Positions 8,160-17,727 of a DNA stretch of 64,000 bases are shown piece by piece. The DNA is taken from positions 7,111 to 71,110 of the forward strand of contig JAVBLI010000006.1 in the NCBI GenBank assembly GCA_031553595.1, in the 5' to 3' direction. The stretch's first letter is position 1. Each line of letters opens with the position of its first letter. The notes beneath the pieces are model-generated. The model ran no database searches. It was given only the letters and a program-made list of their open reading frames with translations, and was not told where the DNA came from. The position numbers were made by a program, and so were the translations under genes. The stretch comes from RGIG3701 sp031553595. Its GTDB lineage: Bacteria; Planctomycetota; Planctomycetia; Pirellulales; Thermoguttaceae.

Positions 8160-8915
8160 TCACCCCGGGTAACACGGCGGGAGGGTATTTTTGTGGGCCG
8201 CCGCCCGTTCCGCGCCGCGGATTTTCGCGATTCCCTCCGGCGTTCCCTCCTCACGGAGTAAAAACGCGTCAATTTCCGCGTACGTGATTCCCATTTCGCT
8301 CTCATCCGTCTGACCTTCAAAAAGCCCGGCGGACGGCGCCTTACGAATAATCTCCTCCGGGGCGCCGAGGAACGCGAGGAATTCGAAAATTTCCGTCGCC
8401 GTCAGATCCGCGACAGGGTTAAAGTCACACGCCCCGTCCCCCCATTTCGTGAAATATCCCATGGTTTTTTCCGAGCGATTTCCCGTCCCGGCCACCAGGC
8501 ACCCCAGCGCCTGCCCCAGCGTGTAAAGGGCCGTCATACGCAGCCGTGGGTTCACGTTCATCACGGCACTTCGCACACGCGATTCTCCTTCAGGCGATTT
8601 TTCCACACGCTGTGCCATCACCGGCTCCGTCACCGCGAGAAACGCCCGTTTCACGTCCGTCAGATCCACTTCCAGCGTGGGAATACCGTATTTTTCCGCC
8701 AGCAGCAGCGCGTGATCCCGGTCTTCCGCGAAATTCCTCGCACTTTCGCAGGGCATGATCACGCCGAAAACGTTTTCCGTGGCCTGCCGACACAAAATAC
8801 CCACCAGCGCCGCGTCTTTTCCGCCGCTGTTTCCGTAAATCACGCCCGCATTTCCGAGGATCGCGCGAATCCACGCCACCCGCGCCGCACGTTCCGCTTC
8901 CCAGTCACGCAACAT
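8160..8915 (-). CDS. nadE: NH3-dependent NAD+ synthase
   Basis: NadE amidates deamido-NAD+ with ammonia and ATP. The 251 residues contain the pyrophosphate loop GNSGGKDAALV near residue 25, and the family block GTGNRSEKTMGYFTKWGDGA with the following DFNPVADLTATEIF. The usual SGGxDS loop ends in Ala instead of Ser here. No glutaminase domain is present, so ammonia would be the nitrogen donor. I start at ATG8915 because MLRDWEAERAARV aligns with normal NadE N-termini. The frame extends to a TTG at 8999, but that part looks non-coding. No clear SD is present. It is probably co-transcribed with dsbD. Confidence 0.87.
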   Translation of the reverse strand: MLRDWEAERAARVAWIRAILGNAGVIYGNSGGKDAALVGILCRQATENVFGVIMPCESARNFAEDRDHALLLAEKYGIPTLEVDLTDVKRAFLAVTEPVMAQRVEKSPEGESRVRSAVMNVNPRLRMTALYTLGQALGCLVAGTGNRSEKTMGYFTKWGDGACDFNPVADLTATEIFEFLAFLGAPEEIIRKAPSAGLFEGQTDESEMGITYAEIDAFLLREEGTPEGIAKIRGAERAAAHKNTLPPCYPG

Positions 8916-9052
8916 TTTTCGCCATTCCGCAAATTTTGCATTAAATCTTGCATTAAGCACATAAAATGGAAGCACCAAAACATTCACTCGCGGCGGCAAC
9001 AGCGTTTCATCAGCCGCGGATACGGCGATTCACCAGCGGCACCAGTCGCGTT

Positions 9053-10351
9053 TCACTTTTTCTTCTCCTGCGTAAACGCCATGCCTTCAATTTCCACCAG
9101 CAGTTCCGGGCGGCACACGTCACTGAACGTGTACAGTTTCAGCACATCCGGCATCAGCCGCTCACAGGCCGTTTTCACCGCTTCATAATCGCGTTCATAC
9201 TTCACATAAACCCGCACCGCGGCCATTTCATTCAGCGCGCATCCCAGGCCGGGCATTCCGTGGGCCGCGAGATTTTCTTCCGCGATCAGCACACGAATAT
9301 TCTCCAGCGTTAGTTCCGTCTGGGCCACCGGGTCACCGTCATACCGGCTCTCGGCGTCCGTGATGCTGGCCGTGCCGGAGACGAAAATCGCGCCGGTTTT
9401 CACGCCGCCCGTCCCCACCGTGGAAACCGCCATCGCGCGGGCGAATTTCGGGCTCCGCGGGCTGTATTCTTCTCCGTACGCGGACGCCGGCACCTGCTGC
9501 GGATTCTCCAGCGGCACCACCATCACCTCATCCGCCTCCGTGAACGTAAGGCCCAGCGCACTGACCACCAGACAGTCGCCCGTGGCGCCGATTCCCGTAC
9601 TGGCCGGGTATTTCGGCCCCTGATATTTCTCCGGCAGCATCCCTTCAAAAAACGAAATGCCGCGGAAAAAATCGGATCGCGCCCGATTCAGTTCCTTATA
9701 CCGCTGCGTCTGGCCCACCTGCTCATGAAACGTGGGCTCCGTTATATTTCCCAGATAAAGCCACGTCCGCACGACATTCTGGAAGGGCACGCCCATGGCC
9801 GCGTATGTTTTCTGAAGCCGGAGGAAAGAATCCAGCGACTGATCATAAATATTCGCGTCCATGTCCCCCGGGTCCTGCTGGCGGCAAAAATACCAGCTCA
9901 CACCGCCGTGGCGGGTAATGACCGCGTCATCACTGACGAATTCCACGGCATTCGCGCCGTCCGCCTCACGGAAAATCGCCACCGCCTCCACCGCCACCAT
10001 CTGCCCGTCACACGGCGACTGCGGCACGTACACATTCACCGGCATCTCCGCCCCGTAAAACGCACGCATCATCTCCTGGCACGTATCCCGGCACGCGTAA
10101 TCCCGCAAGAAAACCGTCTGCTGCGTTACCACCCATTTTCCACCGCGCCGCGGCGATATTTCAGTTTTCGCATGCTCAAGACATAAACGGATTTCATCCA
10201 GCGCCGCCTCGACCTGCCCCGCCAGCGTGCCATCCTCCGACGGAACCGGTGGCACGGCAAGCACGATCATACGGCAGGCATTCTTCGACTCATTTATATA
10301 ACAGTTACGTTTTTCCGGAGTCATCGACATTTTCATCACGATTATATCCAT
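9053..10351 (-). CDS. Rid/YjgF-superfamily protein, chorismatase-like, two lobes
   Basis: The 432 residues look like two YjgF/Rid-type lobes, as in the FkbO/Hyg5 chorismatases. The second lobe has the blocks FQNVVRTWLYLGNI and NEMAAVRVYVKY, and ends VCRPELLVEIEGMAF, which matches the last strand of a Rid fold with its Arg. There is no signal peptide. The start is uncertain: ATGs occur at 10351, 10336, 10330 and 10324 without an SD, and a TATAAT lies inside the first codons. The substrate is unknown. Chorismate chemistry or imine/enamine deamination are both possible. Confidence 0.55.
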   Translation of the reverse strand: MDIIVMKMSMTPEKRNCYINESKNACRMIVLAVPPVPSEDGTLAGQVEAALDEIRLCLEHAKTEISPRRGGKWVVTQQTVFLRDYACRDTCQEMMRAFYGAEMPVNVYVPQSPCDGQMVAVEAVAIFREADGANAVEFVSDDAVITRHGGVSWYFCRQQDPGDMDANIYDQSLDSFLRLQKTYAAMGVPFQNVVRTWLYLGNITEPTFHEQVGQTQRYKELNRARSDFFRGISFFEGMLPEKYQGPKYPASTGIGATGDCLVVSALGLTFTEADEVMVVPLENPQQVPASAYGEEYSPRSPKFARAMAVSTVGTGGVKTGAIFVSGTASITDAESRYDGDPVAQTELTLENIRVLIAEENLAAHGMPGLGCALNEMAAVRVYVKYERDYEAVKTACERLMPDVLKLYTFSDVCRPELLVEIEGMAFTQEKKK

Positions 10352-10386
10352 TCATCAGGAGGGACGCCGGGACTTTTCCGGCGCAT

Positions 10387-10424
10387 AAAAAAACGGTGGG
10401 ATCCCTTCAAAAAGGGTTTCTCCC
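10387..10424 (-). terminator. Hairpin with T-run, minus strand
   Basis: On the minus strand GGGAGAAACCC pairs with the downstream GGGATCCC portion, and seven T residues follow (A run at 10387-10393). It lies about 210 bp beyond the PPi-PFK stop and 36 bp before the Rid-like gene. A second small hairpin (CGCCGG/CCGGCG) lies at about 10366-10383. Confidence 0.55.
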
Positions 10425-10545
10425 AGTTTAACCGAAAATACCGCCACCCGCAAGCCCTCTTTCTATTTTTTACCAGCTTGCAACGCATTTTTCACAGCTT
10501 TCCCTTCCTTTATTCCCGCAGCTTATTCAGGTTAACGGCTGAATT

Positions 10546-10638
10546 GGGAATAAAGAAATAAAGAAATAAAGAAATGAGGAATCACGCAAGCGTTCTTCAT
10601 ACCTTTCTCATTTTTTTATTTCTTTATCCCTCATTCCT
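10546..10638. repeat. Inverted repeat built from AAAGAAAT units
   Basis: The left arm has an 8-bp tandem repeat (GGGAATAAAGAAATAAAG and on). The right arm is its approximate complement and ends TTTCTTTATCCCTCATTCC. The right end overlaps the last codons of the PPi-PFK gene, so the hairpin would sit at that gene's 3' end. Confidence 0.7.
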
Positions 10639-11923
10639 TCCTTGCCGCTTGGGGGATGTAGGCCGGGAGTTTCTTTTCGGCGAAAATCGGGGCGAATTGC
10701 GTCAGCCGCTGACGTCCGTCGATCGTCGGCAGTGGGAGCATTTCGTTGCCCACCAGCGGTTTGACGTAATCCAGGAACGCGTCGGTCACGTCGCACCCGT
10801 CGGGCGTAATCCACTCGGCGGGGAACGTCCGCTCGCTGTTGGCCACGTCCCGCAGGGGGACTTTATCATACGAAACGCTGTAAATCGGGCCCGGCGCCCG
10901 CAGGATCGTGGACATGAAGCCACCCTGCCCGGTAGCCGCCAGCTCGCACGCCTTTTGGCCCAGCGCGTACGCTTCGTCGAGATCCACCGTGGACGCGTAC
11001 GCCATCGAGTGCCGCTGATCGGTGCCGGGGACGTTGCCACGGGCCGTACCGCGGACGCACAGGCCGGCGTCGTTGAGATAATTCACCACATTCTGGCAGA
11101 CCGTCGAGCGGCTGGCGCCGAATTCAGTGTGCCCGAATGAATCCTTCACGGCCCCCAAATCGCCGACGTGGAATCCCTCGCTGATGACCACCACGCACCG
11201 CCCGCACTGCCGCAGCTTTTCGTTCACCTGCGCGTGGAGCTGCTCCAGTGTGCACGGACTCTCGGCAATGTAAATCAGCAGCGGCATCTCGCGCCGCGGG
11301 TCGGCCAGGCGGGCCGCCGCGGGAATGAAGCCGATTTTCCGCCCCATCGCCTGCATCACCAGCACCGGGTCGGCCGGGCATGACCCCTTGTTTTCCTGGT
11401 CCGCGTACTGCGTCGTGTGCATCCAGTATTTCGCCACCGAACCGTACCCCGGCGTGTGGTCGATGAGCTTGAACGCACTGTCACCGACGTCGTTGTCGAT
11501 GGTTTTCGGCACGCCGACGGCCGTCAGCTCCAGGCCACGATCATTGGCGAGCTCCGCGATTTTGTGGGCGGTATCCATCGAGTCGTTGCCGCCATTATAC
11601 AAAAAATAGCCCACGTTGTGCGCCTTGAGCACCTCGACGACGCGCTCGAAATCCTCAGTCTGCCAACTCTTGAGCTTGTAGCGGCACGTGCCGATGCTGC
11701 CCGCCACGGGCGTGTAACGCAAGAGCGCGACTTCCTCCGGCGACTGGGCCGAGAGGTCGAGCAGGTCTTCGGTCAGGACGCCTTCGATGCCGTGGGCGGC
11801 GCCGTAGACTGTTCCGATATTGTCGAAACAGCGGGCCGCCTCGATCACGCCGCGGAGGCTGCTGTTAATGACGCACGTGGGGCCGCCGCTCTGGGCGACG
11901 ACGAGATTTTGGGGCGGTTTCAT
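10631..11923 (-). CDS. pfp: Pyrophosphate-dependent 6-phosphofructokinase
   Basis: The 430-residue phosphofructokinase has the N-terminal AQSGGPTCVINSSL, the active-site block GVPKTIDNDV, and the substrate block MGRKIGFIP. The position that is GGDGS in ATP enzymes reads GGNDS here. A residue larger than the second Gly is the accepted sign of PPi use. It phosphorylates fructose-6-phosphate reversibly with PPi, which suits an energy-limited fermenter. It is cytoplasmic. A family-1 palindrome separates it from the DUF6807 gene upstream. AAAGGA precedes the start at a rather long distance. Confidence 0.9.
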   Translation of the reverse strand: MKPPQNLVVAQSGGPTCVINSSLRGVIEAARCFDNIGTVYGAAHGIEGVLTEDLLDLSAQSPEEVALLRYTPVAGSIGTCRYKLKSWQTEDFERVVEVLKAHNVGYFLYNGGNDSMDTAHKIAELANDRGLELTAVGVPKTIDNDVGDSAFKLIDHTPGYGSVAKYWMHTTQYADQENKGSCPADPVLVMQAMGRKIGFIPAAARLADPRREMPLLIYIAESPCTLEQLHAQVNEKLRQCGRCVVVISEGFHVGDLGAVKDSFGHTEFGASRSTVCQNVVNYLNDAGLCVRGTARGNVPGTDQRHSMAYASTVDLDEAYALGQKACELAATGQGGFMSTILRAPGPIYSVSYDKVPLRDVANSERTFPAEWITPDGCDVTDAFLDYVKPLVGNEMLPLPTIDGRQRLTQFAPIFAEKKLPAYIPQAARKE

Positions 11924-11963
11924 GATTTTTTATGGTTCCTTTGTATGAATGGGAATGCACAAA

Positions 11964-12079
11964 AACAGCAGCCGGGAATGGAGTGTCAGCGCAGTGACCG
12001 GATAGAAGTGGAAAACATTCGACCACGCTATCCGGTCTCTGCGCGTCACTACGTTCCGCTTCGCTCCCGGCTGCTGTTT
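11964..12079. repeat. Palindromic element, family 1, copy 3
   Basis: The arms are AACAGCAGCCGGGAATGG and TCCCGGCTGCTGTTT, with GACCGGATAG and CTATCCGGTC inside. It ends 26 bp from the stop of the DUF6807 gene and stands 40 bp before the PPi-PFK start. Confidence 0.9.
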
Positions 12080-12105
12080 TATGCTGCGTCGATTTTGGAC
12101 GGACA

Positions 12106-13134
12106 TCACCCGCCGTAAATTTCGTTCCACAGGCCGTTGAGGTCGACGTCTTCGGTTGTGCCGGCGAAGACCACGACGCGGTACAGGGCGGAGACGGGTT
12201 CGTCTTTGGGGAAAATCCACGGGCCGGGGCCGTAATTGAAGGGCATGGGCGAAATGTTTCCGTAATTCCGCGTGAACCACGGGCAGTCTTTGAACGGCTG
12301 CTCGGGCGGGCACAGGACGGCGACTCCCTCGATGATGTCGTCGTTGAAATAGCGCGGGCCGTAATAGGCGCACCACTTCGCGGGCTTGCCCTCGGTCTCG
12401 GCCTGGCCGCGCTGACCGTTGCTGTTGATCAACACGCCGCCGCCGTCGGGGGCAAGTTCCGGCGAGACCCGCACGCCGAAAAAGCCGTGATTCGTCCGCC
12501 CGACGGTTACCTCCACCAGCGGCGTCATGACGTATTCCAGGTCGAGCACGTAATATTCCGGCGTCCGCAGGGCCAGCGTGTATTTCCGCGTGTCCTTCAT
12601 GATCGGCTCCTGGCCTTCCTTCTGCCACAGTGCTGAATCGGTGAAGACCACTTTCGTCTCCGTGGCCTCCTCAATCTTCACGCCCTGAGAAAGAATCTGG
12701 CCGCTCTTGCGGTCGCCCTGCCAGTAATTGCCGCCGTTGGTGTTATCCAGCCCGAGAAACACGGAGCGGTGGTGGGGCCATGGCTGCGCAGACTCGGCTG
12801 TGACCGAAACCATCGAATACGGCCCGGCCAGCGGATAAATATACGGATAAATCTGATTCGGATTGTTGCGATAAGCCGCCAGGACGATATTATCCTTGCG
12901 GATCCAGAGCGTTTTGTCGGCGAAATCCGGGTTGTAGGTCGTCATGTGCTCGACCTGATTGTCGCCCCACTCGGGCACGGTTTTTCCCGTTTTGCCCTTA
13001 AAAATCGTCTCATACGGCCCGCCGTGCTCGTGGTCGTGATCGTGGTCATGGCCCTCATGCCCAAAAGAAACGCTCAGCCCGCCGACCGCCGCCGCGGAAA
13101 AGGCGCCCGCCCGTAAAAATTCACGTCGTTTCAT
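12106..13134 (-). CDS. Tat-exported DUF6807 (PmoA-like) protein
   Basis: The 342 residues start with the Tat motif KRREFLRAG and a hydrophobic stretch. A His/Asp-rich segment (HEGHDHDHDHEHGG, about residues 26-39) follows and may bind metal. The rest matches proteins annotated as PmoA family or DUF6807, common in planctomycetes: PHHRSVFLGLDNTNG, then GFFGVRVSPELAP, with several His and aromatic residues. The biochemical role is not established. These proteins often accompany sugar catabolism genes. It is periplasmic if the Tat signal works. AAGGATAAACC precedes the ATG at good spacing. Confidence 0.8.
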   Translation of the reverse strand: MKRREFLRAGAFSAAAVGGLSVSFGHEGHDHDHDHEHGGPYETIFKGKTGKTVPEWGDNQVEHMTTYNPDFADKTLWIRKDNIVLAAYRNNPNQIYPYIYPLAGPYSMVSVTAESAQPWPHHRSVFLGLDNTNGGNYWQGDRKSGQILSQGVKIEEATETKVVFTDSALWQKEGQEPIMKDTRKYTLALRTPEYYVLDLEYVMTPLVEVTVGRTNHGFFGVRVSPELAPDGGGVLINSNGQRGQAETEGKPAKWCAYYGPRYFNDDIIEGVAVLCPPEQPFKDCPWFTRNYGNISPMPFNYGPGPWIFPKDEPVSALYRVVVFAGTTEDVDLNGLWNEIYGG

Positions 13135-13265
13135 GGTTTATCCTTATTCGCTTTCATTCGTCAAAAGGAAGGTTGGTACGGCCGCATGACGCCGCCGCGT
13201 GATAAAAAAATTCCGTGTTTCGTTATGCTTAACATGTGAATCGCCGCTTTTGCGTTCCCGCGCCG

Positions 13266-14087
13266 TCAGTCATAACACCCGCTGCGAAAGCCGTCCAGGT
13301 CCAGGGTGATGAAGCGGAATCCCAGGCGATGAAACTCGGCGGTGACGGCCGCGCAAATGGCGGGCCGCGTCAGCAGTTCAAAAAACTCCGGCGGCACTTC
13401 CACCCGCGCCAGCTCTCCGGGATGCACACGGACACGGACGCCCCCGCCATCGCCGCTTTTCATGCCGTGGGACGCCAAAAGCGCTTCCAAAAATTCCTCT
13501 GCCGCTTCCACCTGCGCGAATCCCGCCTCCGTCAGCTCCAGGGCGTAAGCGAATCGGCTCGCCAGACACGGCGTGGACGGCTTTTCCGCCACGGATAATT
13601 GCCACCGCCGCGCGATTTCCCGGACTTCCGCCTTCCGCAGCCCGGCATCCGCCAGCGGGGAAGGAATTTCATACTCGGCCAGCGCCTGCCGCCCGGGCCG
13701 CCACACGGTCAGGTCATCCGCGTTACTGCCGTCCAGCAGCACGTCACACCCCGCCGCCTCCGCATGCTCCAGCATCCTCCGGAACAGGCGGCGCTTGCAG
13801 AAATAACAGCGGTCGCGGTCATTCCGGCGGTAATCCGGATCGCGCAATTCGTCCGTCTCCAGAAAATGATGCGGCACGCCCATCTCTGCCACCAGCCGCC
13901 CGATTTCCGCCTTTTCCCGCGCGGGCATGGAAGGCGAAAAAGCCGTCAGCGCCAGCACATCCTGCGGCGCATGCGTTTCCAGCGCCGCCCGCAGCAGGAC
14001 GGTGCTGTCCACGCCACCGGAAAACGCCACGGCCGGGCGTGCGTATTTTTGCAGGGCCGTCAGCAGGGCCGCGAGTTTACAGTCCAT
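13266..14087 (-). CDS. larE: ATP-dependent sacrificial sulfur transferase LarE
   Basis: LarE gives sulfur from its own cysteine to the nickel-pincer cofactor precursor of lactate racemase. The 273 residues show the PP-loop SGGVDSTVLL at about residue 23, the RCYFCKRRLF block, and KPSTPCLASRF, whose Cys corresponds to the sacrificial one. ATG14087 is chosen over upstream codons. The upstream frame is Arg-rich and overlaps the RND gene, and AAGG lies just before this ATG. The start overlaps the RND pump gene by 11 bp, so translation is probably coupled. No larA, larB or larC is in the window, so a different acceptor is possible. Confidence 0.87.
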   Translation of the reverse strand: MDCKLAALLTALQKYARPAVAFSGGVDSTVLLRAALETHAPQDVLALTAFSPSMPAREKAEIGRLVAEMGVPHHFLETDELRDPDYRRNDRDRCYFCKRRLFRRMLEHAEAAGCDVLLDGSNADDLTVWRPGRQALAEYEIPSPLADAGLRKAEVREIARRWQLSVAEKPSTPCLASRFAYALELTEAGFAQVEAAEEFLEALLASHGMKSGDGGGVRVRVHPGELARVEVPPEFFELLTRPAICAAVTAEFHRLGFRFITLDLDGFRSGCYD

Positions 14088-17000
14088 GACCTTCGCCCCG
14101 CCGAATTTCAGGGTCAAATTCCACGTTACTTTCTGCCTGCTTTTCGGCATCCTCCAAAGCCTTCGCCGCCGCCTCGGCAGCCTTACCAGCCGCTTCCGCC
14201 ACTTTTCCCAGCGCCTCGGCTGTCTTCCCTGCAGCCTCCGCAGCATACACCGCTACCGGCGGCTGTTCCGGAACACCGATCCACCGCCGAATCACTTTCA
14301 TGCTGGCCTCACCCATATTCGTGATGAGCATAAACAGCACCGGCGTGACAAGAATGCCGATCATGGTTTCCTCGAACATGCCGCCGAAAACCGCCGTGCC
14401 GATGGCGCGCCGACTGTTGGCCCCCGCCCCCGTGGCGATCACCAGCGGAATGACGCCGAGGATGAAGGCGTACGAGGTCATCATGATGGGCCGCAGCCGC
14501 ATGCGCCCGGCCACCTGCGCGGATTCCGTGATCGGCATGCCGTCTTTCAGGTGCGAATCCCGGGCATATTCCGTAATGAGAATGGCATTCTTCGCCGAGA
14601 GTCCGACCATGACGATAAAGCCGACCTGCGTGTAAAGGTTAATATCCAGCCCCGCGATATACACCGCCAGCATCGCGCCCGACACCCCCAGCGGCACGGC
14701 CATCATAATAATAATCGGCGCACTCCAGCTTTCATACTGGGCCGCCAGCACCAAAAACGCGAAAATCAGGGACAGAACAAAAATCACGGCAATCGCCATC
14801 CCCGCCCTGCTCTGCTGAAACGCCATGCCCGTCCACTGGACCGCAAACGTTTCCGGCAAATTCGTATCCGTCAGCTCCTGGAGTTTTGCCATACCAGTAC
14901 CGGTACTCTCGCCCGGGGCGATGTTCGCCGTCATCAGCGTAGTGGTGTACAGGTTAAAGCGCGTGACGGACGCCGGTGCCACACGGTCCTGTACCCGGGC
15001 AATCGCCGAAAGCGGCACTTTCTCCCCCTGCAGGTTCATCACCGGCAACTGCAAAATGTCCAGATAATGCGTCCGGAAGCGCCCCTCCGCCTGGAGATTC
15101 ACCTGGAACACCCGCCCGTACGCGTTAAAGTCGTTCACATACGTCGAGCCGAGATACGCCTGCAGCGACGCGTTTACTTCGTCCAGATCGATGCCCATTT
15201 TCTTCGCTTTATCACGATTCACGTCCAGATAATACTGCGGATAATGCGGGTTAAACGTGGAAAACACGCGCGTAAACCCACCGCTTTTCACACCCTCGTC
15301 GCTGAGTGTCTGCGACGCCTCGTAAAGCGCCAGGACGCCGGATTCCGATTTGTCGATCAACTGGCCTTCCAGCCCTCCCGACGTTCCCACACCCGTAATC
15401 GGCGGCGGCACGAACGCGAACAGCAGGCACTCCGGAATCTCCTGATTAATCAGCCCCATCATCCGGTTCGCGATCATCTGGGCCTCCATCTGCGGCGCCT
15501 TACGCTGCTTCCACTCCCGCAGCCGCAGCACGCCGATGGCCAGGTTCGTGGCGCTGGTCTGATCCAGCATCGAATATCCCGTGACCATGTGCACGTTATC
15601 GATCACGTCGTTAAAATCATGCTCAAGGATGGCGTTCACCTTGCGGCACACCTCGTTCGTCTCCTGCAGCGAACGCCCGTCGGGCAGACGGATGTCCAGA
15701 AACACCACGCCCTGGTCTTCGTTCGGGACGAATCCCTGCTTCATGTATTTCATCCCGAACGTCACGGCCACGATCAGGAAAATCCAGAACGCGATGATGA
15801 CGTACGCATGCCGCAACAGGAATTTCAGGGCGTGCTCGTATCCCCACGCGAAGCCGTTAAAGCCCTTATTATACATCCGGAAAAACACGAATTTCTTTTC
15901 TTCCGGCTTCGACGGTCTGAGGAAAATCGCGCACAGTGCCGGGGAAAGCGTCAGCGCGCAGATCGCGGACAGCACCACCGACGCGGCGATCGTCAGCGCG
16001 AATTGCTGATACAGCACGCCCACCATGCCACTGATGAACGTTGTGGGCAAAAATACCGACATCAGCACGCACGTCGTGGCGATGATGGGCCCGGAGACCT
16101 GCGTCATGGATTTGATGGCCGCGTCGATGGGCGAGAGTTTTTCGTCGTCGATGAGGCGCGTGCAGTTCTCGACGACCACGATCGCGTCGTCGACGACGAT
16201 CCCAATCACCAGAATCAGCCCCAACAGCGTCAGCGTGTTGATTGAGAAGCCGAACATGCCCATCAGGAAGAAGGTGCCCACCAGCGAAACGGGAATCGCG
16301 ACCGACGGAATCAGGCACGCCCGCCAGTCCTGCAAAAATACGTACACCACGACGATCACGATGGCGATCGTGAAAAATAGCGTGAAGACCACTTCCTCCA
16401 GCGAAACGCGGATGAACACCGTCGAGTCGTATGCACAGACATAATCGATTCCCGCGCGATCCAGGTCGGGCTTCAGGGCCGCCAGCTCCGCGTTGACGGC
16501 ATTCGCCACGTGCACCGCGTTGGCGCCGGGCATCAGATACACCGCCACGGTGGCCGCCTCGCGGTACGTATCCTCCATCACCACGCCCTTGAGCCCCGGA
16601 TTCTTCCTTTCAAGTTCCTTTTTATCATGCTCCGACGGCGGAAAAATACTGTTAAACGAGCCCTTCGTATACATCTGCCGGCCCAGCTCGATGCGCGCGA
16701 TGTCCTTCAATTTCAGAATTTCGCCGTTCTCCGACCGCCGCACCACCATCTCCGCGAATTCACTGGCATCCGCCAGCCGGCCTTTGGTGGTGATCGTAAT
16801 CGCCTGCAACTGCCCCGCCGGCACGGGCTCGGCACCCACACTGCCCGCCGCCACCTGCACGTTCTGCTCCTCGATGATTTTCACGATTTCCTGCACCGAA
16901 ATGTTCCGCTCGCCCATCAGGGCCGGGTTGAGCCAGACACGGATGCTGTAATCTTTCGGGTCCATCACCTGCGCGTCGCCGACGCCCTCGATGCGGGCCA

Positions 17001-17508
17001 GCAGGTCGCGGACGTTGATGGACACGTAGTTCGCGAGATACTCCTCCGTTTTCGTGGGCCCGGCCTTCGCGTTGAGCGAAAAACTGTAAAACCCCAGGAT
17101 GTTCGTCGACTTCTTCTTGACCGTCACCCCCGTGGCCTGCACTTCCGGCGGAAGCCGCGGCGCGGCGATCGCGACGCGGTTGTTCACGTTCACCGTGTTC
17201 ATGTCGGGATTCGTGCCGATCTCGAAATACACGGACAGCGTATACGAACCGTCGCTGGCACAGGTGCTATTCATGTAAATCATGTCGTCGACGCCGTTGA
17301 CCTGCTGCTCGATCAGGACGGCCACCGTCTCCGCCAACGTCTGCGGGTCCGCCCCGGGGTATGTCGCCGAGACGCTCACCACCGGCGGCACAATATCCGG
17401 AAACTGCGCCACCGGCAACTGAACCGCCGTTACCACCCCCGCAATAAAAATCAGCAGGGATATCACACTCGCGAAAACCGGACGATTGATGAAAAAACGT
17501 GAAAACAT
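14077..17508 (-). CDS. RND-family multidrug efflux pump (AcrB/HAE1-like)
   Basis: This 1143-residue inner-membrane pump is driven by protons. It begins with the usual MFSRFFINRPVFASVISLLI and first helix. PISVSATYPGA-like and ARIEGVGDAQV blocks follow in the porter domain, then two sets of six helices. LVIGIVVDDAIVVVE carries the proton-relay Asp pair, and the protein ends GLSAKNAILITEYA and LTPVLFM-like segments. The C-terminus adds about 60 residues rich in Ala/Lys (AAEAAGKTAEALGKVAEA) of heptad type, longer than usual. The adaptor gene lies upstream. No outer-membrane TolC-like gene is present. larE overlaps its 3' end. Confidence 0.93.
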   Translation of the reverse strand: MFSRFFINRPVFASVISLLIFIAGVVTAVQLPVAQFPDIVPPVVSVSATYPGADPQTLAETVAVLIEQQVNGVDDMIYMNSTCASDGSYTLSVYFEIGTNPDMNTVNVNNRVAIAAPRLPPEVQATGVTVKKKSTNILGFYSFSLNAKAGPTKTEEYLANYVSINVRDLLARIEGVGDAQVMDPKDYSIRVWLNPALMGERNISVQEIVKIIEEQNVQVAAGSVGAEPVPAGQLQAITITTKGRLADASEFAEMVVRRSENGEILKLKDIARIELGRQMYTKGSFNSIFPPSEHDKKELERKNPGLKGVVMEDTYREAATVAVYLMPGANAVHVANAVNAELAALKPDLDRAGIDYVCAYDSTVFIRVSLEEVVFTLFFTIAIVIVVVYVFLQDWRACLIPSVAIPVSLVGTFFLMGMFGFSINTLTLLGLILVIGIVVDDAIVVVENCTRLIDDEKLSPIDAAIKSMTQVSGPIIATTCVLMSVFLPTTFISGMVGVLYQQFALTIAASVVLSAICALTLSPALCAIFLRPSKPEEKKFVFFRMYNKGFNGFAWGYEHALKFLLRHAYVIIAFWIFLIVAVTFGMKYMKQGFVPNEDQGVVFLDIRLPDGRSLQETNEVCRKVNAILEHDFNDVIDNVHMVTGYSMLDQTSATNLAIGVLRLREWKQRKAPQMEAQMIANRMMGLINQEIPECLLFAFVPPPITGVGTSGGLEGQLIDKSESGVLALYEASQTLSDEGVKSGGFTRVFSTFNPHYPQYYLDVNRDKAKKMGIDLDEVNASLQAYLGSTYVNDFNAYGRVFQVNLQAEGRFRTHYLDILQLPVMNLQGEKVPLSAIARVQDRVAPASVTRFNLYTTTLMTANIAPGESTGTGMAKLQELTDTNLPETFAVQWTGMAFQQSRAGMAIAVIFVLSLIFAFLVLAAQYESWSAPIIIMMAVPLGVSGAMLAVYIAGLDINLYTQVGFIVMVGLSAKNAILITEYARDSHLKDGMPITESAQVAGRMRLRPIMMTSYAFILGVIPLVIATGAGANSRRAIGTAVFGGMFEETMIGILVTPVLFMLITNMGEASMKVIRRWIGVPEQPPVAVYAAEAAGKTAEALGKVAEAAGKAAEAAAKALEDAEKQAESNVEFDPEIRRGEGHGL

Positions 17509-17598
17509 GCGTCTGCTCGAATCAAAAGGAAAAGAGTCGTGATTTTAACGAAAACATCAAAATATACCACCGGCGTAACCCACCGGCCGTTTCCACAA

Positions 17599-17716
17599 AA
17601 CAGCAGCCGGGAATGGAGCGTCAGCGGAATGACCGGATAAGCACCGCCAAGCGTTTTTCCACTTCGATCCGGTCATTGCGCTGCACTTCGTTCCGCTGCA
17701 TTCCCGGCTGCTGTTT
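17599..17716. repeat. Palindromic element, family 1, copy 4
   Basis: The outer arms are AACAGCAGCCGGGAATGG and CATTCCCGGCTGCTGTTT. It ends 11 bp from the stop of the adaptor gene and stands 90 bp before the pump start, inside what would be the pump operon. It could lower expression of the pump relative to the adaptor. Confidence 0.9.
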
Positions 17717-17727
17717 TCATGCAAAAC

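Noticed and set aside
8916..8999. N-terminal extension of NadE from a TTG codon
   Set aside because: The added 28 residues do not match NadE N-termini, and ATG8915 begins the conserved part.
13927..16245. Long plus-strand open frame of 772 codons
   Set aside because: It is antisense to the RND pump, which has all family motifs. Its translation is His/Arg-rich, typical of a shadow frame in GC-rich coding DNA.
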